Part shown: one piece after another, positions 54,560-64,000 of the stretch
Numbering within the stretch: the first letter of the stretch is position 1
Layout: the number at the start of each line of letters is the position of its first letter
From: Vitellaria paradoxa
Lineage: Eukaryota > Streptophyta > Magnoliopsida > Ericales > Sapotaceae
DNA: 64,000 bases
NCBI GenBank assembly: GCA_019916065.1
Contig: CM034241.1
Location: 16,173,228 to 16,237,227, forward strand
Direction of reading: 5' to 3'
Translations under genes and position numbers: made by a program
Notes under the pieces: generated by a model
Told to the model about the DNA's origin: nothing
What the model saw: only the letters and a program-made list of their open reading frames with translations
Databases searched by the model: none

Positions 54560-57330
54560 ATGTACATGAAAATTTTGGAAAAGCCCAGTGTTCAGAAACC
54601 AGGAAGAAGTTAACTGTGTAAGCCAAAGTTCTTCTTGGATGGACTCGATCATTGCTTATCTCAAAGATAGGACACTGCTTGAAGATAAGTTGCAGGCAAA
54701 AAAGATAAGAATTAAAGCAATGGGATACTGGCTCTCTTTCAATTAGAAATTGTATAGAAAATCCTTTAAAAGCCCCTATCTTTTATATGTTTATCCTGAT
54801 AATGTTCAAGCTTTGCTTCATGAGATTCACAGAGGGGTCTATGGAGCACAAATTGAGGGCAGATCTTTAGCACATAGGGTCGTCACGAAAGGATATTAGT
54901 GGCCACAAATGAAAAAGGACTCTTAAGCTTATGTCAAGAAATGCTAGAAATGTTAATTCTTTTCACTTATTTCACATCAACTAGCTGAAGAGTTGAGTCT
55001 CTTGACCAACCCATGGCCATTCACTCAATAGGCTCTCGATATAATAGGGCCATTGCCTAATGCTACTGAGAATAGGAAATCGTTATTGTTGGTACAAATT
55101 ACTTCACAAAATGGGTGGAAGCTAAGCTTGTTGCCCATATGAAAGATGTAGATACAATGCGTTTCGTGTGGAAGAATATTATTACCAGATATGGAATTCC
55201 AAAGATTCTCATTTCTGATAATGGGACTCAATTTGATAGTTCTGCCTTTATGGACAACTGCTCAGGTTATGGAATCAAGAACTTATATTCTTCCCTAGCT
55301 TACCCACAAATCAATGGACAAGCAGAAACATCAAACAAAACTATCCTAAATGGGATTAAAAGAAAACTTGAAGCCACCAAAGGTAAATGTGTGTAGGAAC
55401 TAATAATAGCCTTGTGGACCTATAGAACCACTTTGAAAAGATCAACAGGTGAGACTCCATTGTCCCTAGCCTATGGGATGGAGGCTATGATACTACTTGA
55501 AGTTGGAATAATGATAGAGCCATAAGGATCAGCTTAGATTTCATTTAAGAAAGAAGGGAGAAAGCTGCAGTCAAACTAACATCATATCAACAAGAAATGC
55601 AGAAAAGATTCAACAATGTTGTTGAGCCCAAACAATTCGAAGTTGGTGACCTTGTTTTTAGAAAACTCATGAGAGCAAGAAAGGATCTGACAATTAGTAA
55701 ATGCTTATGTTCCTCTCTCAATGAGCAAGAGCAGATACACCCCAAGTGCAAGGTGATTGGTTGTAGTAATTTAAATTTATAAAATGGTAAAGTACAGGTC
55801 ATACCTATAGGGAGAGGTGTAGCAAACTTACAATTCTTCTTCTTTTATTTACTAGGTGTCAAATAACAAAAATGAAGGAAAATTGAGTTGAATTTTGAAA
55901 ATAAAACCTGTTTAGGCATTTCATCAAACGCCGGGAAGCGGTAATTAAATCTAACTTAGAAAATTATAATGAAAAATTTAATGAAACCAAAAACAACTAT
56001 AAAATAATTTTGGATCAAACCAATTCAGATAGTGATTTCTATAGATTTTCAAGGAGAACAATGACTAATCAATTCGGTTATAAAATCAAGTTCGCTTGGT
56101 TGGGTCTCTAGATCAAACACTTGAAGTGTAATAATCCTTATAAAGTATATGAGAGTTCTAGGTAGCAATCCACAAACAAAATCCTTAAGATCGGGTAAGA
56201 AAATTCTAACTCAGTAACTCACATATAATGTGCACAGAATATACAATCCAAAGTTAATCTAGTAACATCAACTAGTGATTTCAAAGGATCTAAACAAACT
56301 AATCATCATTCATTACAAAACTAAAGAGAATTGAACATAAAGTGTAAAGTATCTTGAAAATCCACATACATCATCTACTCTCCTTGATTTGAATCTAAGT
56401 AAGAGAACTATTCACTCATAGTAGAAGAGAAACTCAAACTTGTATAGAAATTCATTATACTTATAAGAGAAATTCAAAAGGAAAATTAAATTTTCTCTCC
56501 TACCAAACAAGATCTAAACTCTCTCTCTACAAAATATAAATCTACTCTTTAAGTCTAACTCTTTCCCTTATGAGTCCCTCTCTATTTATATTATAACCAA
56601 TGTCTCATGCGAGTACTAAAATATGCTAAAAAATACATAAAAATTATAAAATTTACTCAGGTTGATTGGGTGGTCTGGACCTAGGTCCACACCATACCCT
56701 TGTCCAAACTTAGGTGCAGTCAAGGTTCCATACATAGGCAAAATTCTTGGATGTTTGGGTGAGCAACCTTCTGTGGTCCGCACTTAGGAGCACACCACCC
56801 TTGTTTGGACCTAAGTGTGGACAAGGTTCCATATTTAGTATTTTTCTTGAGTTTTAAGGATGTATAGTATCTTGTGGTCCCAACCTAGGTCGGCACCAAC
56901 CCTTAAGCAGACTTTGGTATGTACAGGATTCCACACTTAGAATTTTTTCTGCTTTTTTAACTCCATTTTTTTTTCCTGTTTTTGCCTCTCACTCATATAG
57001 GACTCTTCCACTTGTATTTTTATGTTGATTAGGCTTCCAATTGCCTACACTTAATTCTTAAAATTTATAATCAATACAAAACACAAATGTGTGAGAAATA
57101 TGCAATAAAATTAAGTTTGAGTAAATATATTTATACAATTAGCACATTAAAAAGTGTATGAAAGTATAATTATTATGTGCTAATTAGTAAACTCAGACCA
57201 AATTGGGAAGGACCTTTCCAAGTCAAAGGGACACTTGGTAACGGAGCCTATTATCTAGCTGATATGGAAGGAAAACCAATCAAGTGATAGTGGAACATCA
57301 CTTATTTGAAGGTTTTTTATGTTTAAAGTC
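54560..57330 (+). pseudogene. Tat integrase, split by a 1480-bp insertion
   Basis: The zinc-binding start HEIHRGVYG is near 54815. The catalytic core has LDIIGPLP near 55030 and SDNGTQFDSSAFMDN at 55214-55258, then PQINGQAETSNKTI with the final glutamate. The C-terminal part begins FEVGDLVFRKLMRARKD, stops at the insertion site (55702) and resumes at 57192 with LRPNWEGPFQVKGTLGNGAY, the GPY/F module. Removing the insertion and one copy of its duplication restores the frame at that point. Other stops and one frameshift near 55090 inactivate it. Confidence 0.9.
55702..57181. mobile_element. Unclassified insertion, copy B, with 10-bp target duplication
   Basis: AATTAGTAAA occurs at 55692-55701 and 57182-57191, and the integrase frame DLTISK continues as LRPNWEG beyond it. 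The insertion is 1480 bp with no protein frame. It holds a CCAAGTGCAAGGTGATTGG then CATACCTATAGGGAGAG start and three tandem copies of a roughly 101-bp unit beginning GTGGTCTGGACC (56671), GTGGTCCGCACT (56773) and GTGGTCCCAACC (56874). Near the 3' end TTAGCACAT pairs with ATGTGCTAA across the border. There are no LTRs and no matching terminal inverted repeats. The same layout is seen at 42347-43894. Confidence 0.75.
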
Positions 57331-57529
57331 TTCTCCTTAATTATGCAAAAAGTTATTTGAAGTTGTAATAGATATGAACTATGAATACATGAAGAACTTC
57401 CAATCAAGACTATATATGAATTGCTGTGTTGCAGCTTATCTCTCAATCAGATCTTACTTGATCAGGCTCTCAAAATCCTGTTTAGATTAGACTTGATTAG
57501 GTGTTGATTAGATCAAGCTTTCAAGAAGT

Positions 57530-57830
57530 TGATGGATCTAGTTGGTTTTACTTTCATCCATGCGATGATGAGTTAAACTATCTTTCAGGGCCAATTTAGT
57601 AAAGTTGATGATCCTAATTGCTAAGTTTGTCCCCAACCACATCAGACTTGGTCGAGTATACTTCCATTTCCTTAAATGGAGAGTTGAATTGTCTTAAAGA
57701 TTTAATTTATGAAAAGTTGACTAATCTGAGAGCTAAGTTCTTCCTCGATCAAATCAGACATGATCAAGTATACTTCTACTTCATCAGGTGGATAGTCAAA
57801 TTATTTTAAAAAATTTAACTTGCTAAAATC
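57530..57830 (+). repeat. Tandem repeats in the 3' region of the Tat element
   Basis: Two copies of about 112 bp start at 57606 and 57718 (TTGATGATCCTAATTGCTAA, TTGACTAATCTGAGAGCTAA), preceded by a partial third. They share TCAGACxTGxTCxAGTATAC. Repeats here are common in Tat elements. Confidence 0.65.
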
Positions 57831-58329
57831 TTTTGGTCAAAAGATTGAGCTCTCTCGCGTTCGGGGAAATCTTGATTGAGACTTCTTTCAAGAGATATAA
57901 TGACTTGTTTAAATTTTTGGAATCCTAATCAAAAACAGGGTTTTTTAGGTCCCAACTAGATCAAGTTAGGCCGGGATTGTTCATTAATTATGCTTAAGTT
58001 CATATACTTAGCAAATTTGTAGTCAATATTTACTTTCCAGGCTAAACTTGATTGAGATATTCTTCTTTCAAATAATAAAATTTCTAAGTAAGAGAAAACT
58101 TTGGGTTTTACACACACGATTGCTTGTTCGAGAGCATTCCATTCTTATGGGTGAAATGACAAAAGCCATGCTTTACTTAATTCTTTGGATAATAGAAACT
58201 CATAATTCAAATATTCAAAGCCTAATTGAGTTGAAAGTGTAAGAAGGTTTAAGGTTAAACAAAAGAGAGTTCGTTTCATTGATGAGAAGAATTATAGAGC
58301 AAAGAGTTTCATATTCTAAAAAGTAAAGC

Positions 58330-60900
58330 AGAAAGACTATCTAAGTAGAGCAGCTCGAGCTAAGTGGCCTTCTCAAAATTAGTTTCACCTTTAGTAGCTC
58401 CAGTAGTTGTATTCTCATCATTGACTTGAGGAGCTGGAGGATCCACTTGATCTTGAACTAGTTGAGAAGGCTCATCTTGCTTGGCTTCACCCATTTCTTC
58501 ATCTTCTCTAGATTCACTTGTAGGGTTTGGGAGAGGAGGATGGTTGAAATTGAATGTAGGTTTATTAAGATCAGGATTTGGCTAATCTACATTCTTATAG
58601 ACCTTAGAGCTTACTTCAATTCTAGTTTGGGCCATGGCACCTTCATAACCTTCGAGAAAATATAAATTATACATGTTCATGAATTAACACACATAATTTT
58701 CCTTCATTTTCTTCTGCCTTTTTTTTTTTCAATGGCCTCAACCTTGCTTGCAATTTTAGCATATTTGGCTGCCAGTTTTGCTTAGATTGCTTCGAGTTCA
58801 GCTTCTTTTGTAGATAACTCTTTGCTAAAATGAGTTTGAAGATCCTTGATTTTTGATCCCATCACACATTTTTTTCTTTTGTTTTTTTTTTTTTTTAAAG
58901 ATCCTTGGCAACAAGCTGCATGTTCAAGTCCTGAACTTGTTTATCGGTCTTTTTGGCATAGACCTTAGTTTTATCAATCTGGACCTCTATTCAACAACTT
59001 CTTTTTTGAGTTGTTCCTGTGAGGTGGATGTGTCTTTCAACTTATTTTTTGGCAAGGGCCAGGTCTATCTGAAGAACCCATACTCAATAAGTGATTTCCC
59101 TAAAATGGCTGACTAGTTTAAATGACTAATGCACACTTTGAACTAGTAAAAAAAGAAACCTGTTGTAAGACAAAAGATAATGAATAAACAAATATTGAAA
59201 GCAAAGATAAAGAATAAGAGCATAATCGAAGCATGGCTTTCATGTTGTGGCAGAGGAGAAATGCATCAGTGTGCTCTTTCATTCTTATCTTGTCTTGAGG
59301 AGGAATAGTTACTCTGACCACCCCAATGATATGATCGAATGACATGAAGCATGATTCAACTGTCATAGGGAGGCTAAAGAGGCTTCCAACTTTGATGAAT
59401 GGTTCAAAGGGAGGAGGAGGATGAGATTCAGTAACTTGTTTCCTAACATTTTGCTGCTTAGAAGCAGCAAGAGCTTGTGCAGGGGTTGAAGAGTTGGCTG
59501 TTCCAGGGTTTCTTGTAGCCGTGTCAATTTAATTTGCTCGTGGAGAATAAACAACAGCTTAGGAAGCTTCTTGAGAGGGAGGAAGTGTTTGAGAAGTCTC
59601 TTTAGATGATTAGTGCTTCTTCTTTCTTCCTTCTGATCACCCTAGGCAGGTTTTGGGATGACAATCCTTGATCAAGAACTGTTATGTTGACGGGAATGAG
59701 TACGTTTACAGCTACGATGACCTTCTTTTGTCTCTTTCCTTTTCCCCTTGCTTTGTCTTTTTTCTTGCTTACACTTCTGATTTTCATGAGCAAATTGCCA
59801 TCATCATTAGAAGCATCATTGTGGTGGGAAGACATTTGATTAGGAATAGAAGAGATATCTTCTGGAATGGAAGAGGCAAGGGCAAGTCTTCTTTGAGCAA
59901 GAGGCTGGTCGTCAACTTCGTTCTTTCCTATTTAATCTTTTGGTCAACCTTTTGCTCTTGTCCTTGAACTTCTTCAACAAGTTCACCGACCACCCACTTC
60001 TTGAATTTGACAATTGCTACACCAAGGGATAAACCTTGAGGTGAGGTTATGAGAGAACTGTATGTCAGGATGTAGTTAAACAAGAGAGGAGCAGACCTAC
60101 CAAATGGTCAGTTATCTCAAAATCAAAGGTTTTTCCTAAGTTGAACGTTGTTTGGCTTAATGGATGTGTTGTTGAAATTGTCAGCTGTAAGAAAATTCAA
60201 CAATGATAAGTTAATGAGCAAATATAGAAATATTACAAAGGCTCTACATATGAACTGAAGTGGTCAATTCCACCGACCTGGGTCGAGTCTAGTTATAGGA
60301 ATTCGGTAAGCCTGAATTGTCAACTTCCCAAAACAATGCATACATTATCTTTGGTTCCTCTACTGTTAGTCGGGAGTATGTGAACAAGAGCCCTTCCTAG
60401 TCGGGACTTCAGGCAGTACTTGATTTAACTGGCCTTGACCCTAACTACACCGTAACAGTTAAAAAGGTCTCAAAAACTTATATTTTCATTGTATATTTGA
60501 TTGCATGCACACAATTAACAATCCTATAAAAATTGTGTGTGACCATTTTGGGGAAAATCTAAGTTTAGTCATGACTTCCTTGAGGAACTCATTAATAAGG
60601 AACCTGAGCCCACCTTCCGCAATGGACACTATGGGAAACTCGACCCAAGCCTCAGTATCCTTACCTCTTTTCGAGGGAAGTTTAATATTTGCATTATTAG
60701 GAATGTCATAATTTTTATTTAAAAATGGCTATATTTGTAGCATTGCTAAATTCCTAAGATAGGCAACCTATGTTTGGAAATAAAAAATGAAAAAGAGAAA
60801 GATGAAGGGAACTACATTTGTAGATTTAAACAAACTAGTACTTACCTATGAAGCCTGGCCTTACGTGAGAATGATGAACACTCAAGGAAGACAAAAAATA
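58330..60900 (-). pseudogene. Antisense ORF of the Tat element
   Basis: On the strand opposite to gag-pol, about 60530-60700 reads EAWVEFPIVSIAEGGLRF and then INEFLKEVMTKLRFSP. This resembles the N-terminal domain of the extra antisense protein found in Tat-type elements (often annotated as putative gypsy-type transposon protein). Further along are a basic stretch KIRSVSKKKDKARGKGKRQK (59720-59780), a Pro-rich stretch near 59400, and an acidic tail SREDEEMGEAKQDEPSQ near 58480. It is broken by many stops. The function of this protein family is unknown to me. Confidence 0.65.
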
Positions 60901-61299
60901 GTCGACGAAGTGGGTGTTCAATAGAAGCTTGAGGATTTGGAAATTTGAAAGTCTAGAAAGATTTTAAAATATCCGATAATTGACATATATATGTATGCGT
61001 ATGGGGCTTGTAAGAAAAGCCAAATGGTAAAATGACGGTTGAAAGTACAAAATTATTGGCATGACATTAATGGGGGTGACTGAACAGCTGCATAAGTTTC
61101 ACAGAAGGTAATGATATGGCATATGTAATGATGAACAAGCGTCTCATGCGCCATTAAATGTGACAGAGCCTGAACCATTGAAAATATGACACATCATCGA
61201 GAAAAGGTAAAAAATGAGAATTTAAAAATTTTAAAAATATATTTGAAATTTCTACTCTGCTCAGGTAAATACCTTAGCTCGACCAGGGTGGAGCCATAA

Positions 61300-61958
61300 T
61301 GTTGGTACAAAAAATATGTATGAGACATGTGGCATGAATCCTCAAGCACACGTTGTAATTGCTCCTGAGCAAGAAGGCTCATTGAGCTAGTATGAGTACC
61401 ACTGACCATGTCAACTATGTCCCACGGTAAGGAATATAAATGCTAGTTTAAATGTAACCATAAATGTAGAGTTGTAATAAATTTGGTTCATTTATTATGA
61501 TATTGTTAGTTCAGCTAGTTTGCTACTCATTAGGTGGTAGACAAGAAGTGACATTTGGAATGTCCAAATGTCACATCACACCTACCCTACTAACATTTAC
61601 CACGCATGTTGAATGAAATGTGATGTGCATTTAATTAAAGTAAACCATTAATACAAATATATATAGTGAATAGAATAATATTGTTGTCCCAATCATTTTT
61701 TTATTATTTTATTCCATTCCTTTAGCCTATAAATAATCCAGGAGGTGCACTAAGGAAGGTACGCTTACTTTGGCCGATTGAATTATCTCTCATTTCAATT
61801 TACTTTGAACTTATTTGCTAGTTTAAGTTTCAGAGTGTTCCTGGTCAGGAACAACCCCAGCCTTTCTTTTCATTATTCTTTGTGTTTTTAGGCTACGTGG
61901 AACGAATTCATTTGGCATCTTGAGTACATGGGAGGGTAATTTTTTTTGTCTTCATACA
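61300..61958 (+). repeat. 3' LTR of the Tat element
   Basis: It is 659 bp and begins TGTTGGTAC and ends CATACA. It is preceded by the purine-rich AGGGTGGAGCCATAA. Confidence 0.85.
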
Positions 61959-61963
61959 CTATA

Positions 61964-62363
61964 TATGTAGAAGTGATGAACACGTATAATTGTCACCCAT
62001 TGGATAGTTCTTTTAGAGAGCTCTTATATTTATTACATATGATATTTGAGCCGAGCTGCATATGATAGTGTAAGGCTTAGTGTGTGGCTTATGCTTACTG
62101 CGTTGAAGGTTCACGTCTAGTTATGGTGTTGATGAGTTGGTTAGTGATTAATTGTGGGTCCTTCTGAGGATGCGAGATAAAATAGGGAAGATTATGATGA
62201 ACTTGACTCAAAAGTGGTGTGTTGAGTTCCATCTCAAAGGCATAATCATAAGTCATGAACCTAATTGTCACCTTTTTAGGGAGCTCTCTTGCGGTTGTTA
62301 TATATGATGTCAAAGCCGATTCGTGCACTTGATTGTGTAGGCTTGAGGGCATTGTGATGAACA
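61964..62363. other. Repeat-derived stretch after the Tat element
   Basis: TAATTGTCACCxxxTxxxxAG and GGGAGCTCT/AGAGAGCTCTTATA-type segments occur twice (about 61990-62075 and 62255-62345), with ATATGATRTxxRAGCCGA in both. No coding signal. Confidence 0.4.
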
Positions 62364-62872
62364 TCACTGTCACGATCGGATCAATGCTCTGGGCTGACAG
62401 GCATGGGTCGTGAGTCTTTATTGCAACATGGTACATTCGAATCACCTAAATAATAAAATTATGTTTTGATTTTAAAATTAGGGCCTAAATACAGAGACTA
62501 TAAGTTTCCACACGACACTTTCAAAATAGTGTGTTGAGAAACCGAAGTTTTGATTATGGTTAAAAATGTTTTAATTTATAATTTTGAAAAATGTGATAGA
62601 AGGCACTTTCTTAGTAACTCTCAACCAGTCTGTATAATAAGAGATAGTGGGTCAGGGGGTTCAGTTATGCATGAAAACCGTTACATCTAGATACCTAGGG
62701 ATATCTAGTCCTTTTCCACTTATTGCAGTCATAATCTCATAAAATAATATTTTGGTTTACAATAATCATTGCACACAACCCAAAAAATATGCATATGATG
62801 TATGGAATGTGATATGGTCGAGCCTAGCTCATGTGGGTAAATATAATGTGATGTCTACCTTTGTGGTAGTGA
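62364..62872. repeat. Dispersed repeat, copy 2 (first copy at 34438-34925)
   Basis: It has the same order and orientation as copy 1, with similarity over about 500 bp by eye. It breaks off near a T homopolymer at 62927-62952. Confidence 0.7.
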
Positions 62873-62926
62873 TGCACCTTAAGGGTTCTATATATTGGTT
62901 TGATTCAAATCACTATTAGAAAAAAG

Positions 62927-62952
62927 TTTTTTTTTTTTTTTTTTTTTTTTTT
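62927..62952. repeat. Homopolymer, 26 T
   Basis: A pure T run follows AGAAAAAAG. It could be the tail of a reverse-transcribed fragment on the minus strand, but no such body was recognised to its right. Confidence 0.85.
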
Positions 62953-63136
62953 ATCCCAAAGTTGTATACAAATGAATAGGCAAATATTTAACTATAGCTA
63001 TTGATTCTACAGCAGTAGCTGATAACTTAATGACTTCCGATTTGGCTATAGCTATAACTTCACAGTAGCCATTATAATTTTGACTTTTAATATTTTGGCT
63101 ATAGGTAGAATGAGTTGAAGCCAAAACCTAAATTAA

Positions 63137-63284
63137 GGGTGCGTTTGGTTTGCAAAAAATTGTCGAAAAATTCTGAAAATCTCTAAAAACCTCTAAAAGT
63201 TATTCACTTTTTATCTTATTGCATGAATTACGAACCCATAAATTATCTCACTTTACTTCACTTTGTGTCACTCCAAATGCACCC
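63137..63284. mobile_element. Tourist-like MITE, 148 bp
   Basis: The ends are GGGTGCGTTTGG and, reversed, GGGTGCATTTGGAG, with perfect TAA duplications at 63134-63136 and 63285-63287. This is the same terminal consensus as at 23490-24016. It has no frame. Confidence 0.85.
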
Positions 63285-63494
63285 TAATTGCCTAAAACAT
63301 TAGTTGCCCCCAAATTACCTCTGATTACCTCCTATAGAACAAAACCCTATTTCTCTTTCTGTCTCTCCCTCCCTCCATTTCCTCCTACGACTAGTGGCCA
63401 TAGTGCTATGGATCGTTGACTCTGAGCACCATGGACACCACAATCGCGATATGTGAAGCTGACCAAAGTATTGCTCTTTGGAACTGTAACTCCG

Positions 63495-63845
63495 ATGATG
63501 TCACACACTTGTTCATAGTGTGGACACAACGTCCACAACACACGCACATGCTCAGAGGCATATGAAAGTAGCAGCACAGGAGCTACTAACGTTGCTGGTA
63601 ATAGCAATGGTATCATACTATTCGATGTGCGACTAATGGAAGGATTGTTCAAGAAGAGCTTTAGCATGAATAATCTTGCTCAGTACGAGTAGCCTCAGGA
63701 GTCCAACCTTGACGTCGCCGCTGACTATAACTCTGATGATGTTGTTCACTCCTTTGCTAAGAGCGATGAGTACAAAAGAGGTGCTCCATAGATCCATCTT
63801 AATATAGATACATATATATTTTTCTTCGATGTCACCATCAATAAG
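63495..63845 (+). pseudogene. Pseudogene of a KUA1/MYBH-type single-repeat MYB transcription factor
   Basis: A single frame from the ATGs at 63495/63498 gives MSHTCS-stop-CGHNVHNTRTC, the CCHC zinc knuckle that opens this subfamily. Then come GIILFDVRLMEGLFKKSFSM, NNLAQYE-stop-PQESNLDVAADY, SDDVVHSF and KRGAP-stop, all in the order of KUA1/MYBH-like proteins (GIMLFGVRV...KSxSMNNLSQYEQPQ...SDDVVH...RKRGVPW). Three in-frame TAG codons (63516, 63690, 63789) stand where the family has Gln, Gln and Trp, each explained by one C-to-T or G-to-A change. The MYB domain with its SHAQKYF signature is not found before the window ends. There are no frameshifts, so inactivation looks fairly recent. Confidence 0.88.
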
Positions 63846-64000
63846 GTAAACTACTCCTCCAAATAATTTTATTTTTCTTTTCTTTTCTTTTTTCTTTCTT
63901 TTTGGTATATTTCTATTTCATGTTCGTTAAACTTAGGTTGTTCTGACTTTGGGCTCGATTGGAGGAAATTAGGCCTAGAGAACTTAATCAGCCTATAGAT
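63846..64000. other. Sequence after the MYB pseudogene, to the window edge
   Basis: GTAAAC at 63845-63850 could be a splice donor, followed by a TTTTCTTTTC-rich stretch like a plant intron. The next exon, if any, would be beyond base 64000. Confidence 0.4.

Larger units (their letters stand above)
49489..61958 (+). mobile_element. Ty3/gypsy retrotransposon, Tat lineage, structurally complete but decayed
   Basis: The LTRs are at 49489-50141 and 61300-61958, with near-identical 5-bp flanks GTATA (49484-49488) and CTATA (61959-61963). The PBS at 50144-50161 reads TGGTGCCATCTATGGGAA, the tRNA-Arg type used by Tat/Ogre elements. The order is gag, protease, RT, RNase H, a second (archaeal-like) RNase H, integrase, a 3' region with tandem repeats, a large antisense ORF remnant, a purine tract before 61300, and the 3' LTR. 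The second RNase H and the antisense ORF are Tat features. The LTRs differ at roughly one base in six over their first 290 bp, so the insertion is old. Stops and shifts occur in every domain. Confidence 0.9.

Noticed and set aside
62095..62445. 116-residue minus-strand frame
   Set aside because: It spans the border between two repeat segments and shows no family motif, so a chance frame is likelier.
63347..63667. 106-residue minus-strand frame
   Set aside because: It is antisense to the MYB pseudogene.

Overview
This window is nuclear DNA of a flowering plant, probably a eudicot; the species cannot be fixed from the sequence. The signs are AT-rich DNA, one spliced gene with typical plant GT/AG introns, and wall-to-wall plant transposon families (Ty1/copia, Ty3/gypsy of the Athila and Tat types, an L1 LINE, MULE, hAT and Tourist-like MITEs). 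There are no bacterial-style operons, and most long open frames are chance or broken transposon frames.

Region 1 to about 22.3 kb holds the only apparently living host gene. It is read on the minus strand from an ATG at 22263 to about 4.4 kb, in 15 coding exons that join in one uninterrupted frame. It encodes the plant afadin/alpha-actinin-binding (ADIP-like) coiled-coil protein. Intron 10 alone is 13.6 kb (5900-19474). It contains a copia element (6809-13144) that was itself entered by a 1.5-kb Mutator-like element (10195-11713). It also contains an L1 LINE split by a small non-autonomous LTR retrotransposon (14350-16156). Intron 4 carries a hAT-type MITE (20646-21309). A second copia element (1-4368) has its LTR inside or directly after the last recognisable coding exon.

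Region 22.3-42.3 kb is intergenic. It holds two Tourist-like MITEs, a decayed Athila-type gypsy element (about 24.4-28.4 kb), a 2.4-kb tandem array with a 1.33-kb insertion (28.4-32.15 kb), a non-coding repeat region with minisatellites (34.4-38.6 kb), and purine-rich and A/T-rich repeated DNA (38.6-41.9 kb). An unclassified 1.5-kb insertion lies at about 42.35-43.9 kb, and 43.9-49.5 kb is plain AT-rich DNA.

Region 49.5-62 kb is one old but structurally complete Tat-lineage gypsy element with both LTRs, tRNA-Arg-type PBS, gag, protease, RT, two RNase H domains, integrase and a decayed antisense ORF. A 1.48-kb insertion with a 10-bp target duplication splits its integrase. The window ends with a dispersed repeat, a Tourist-like MITE, and a pseudogene of a KUA1/MYBH-type single-repeat MYB gene.

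The most notable items are two mobile elements carrying host gene pieces: a Pack-MULE-like element whose two inverted arms carry a probable type I MADS-box fragment, and an LTR retrotransposon carrying the start of CDC48. A third is an unclassified insertion family with roughly 100-bp internal repeats, seen twice.
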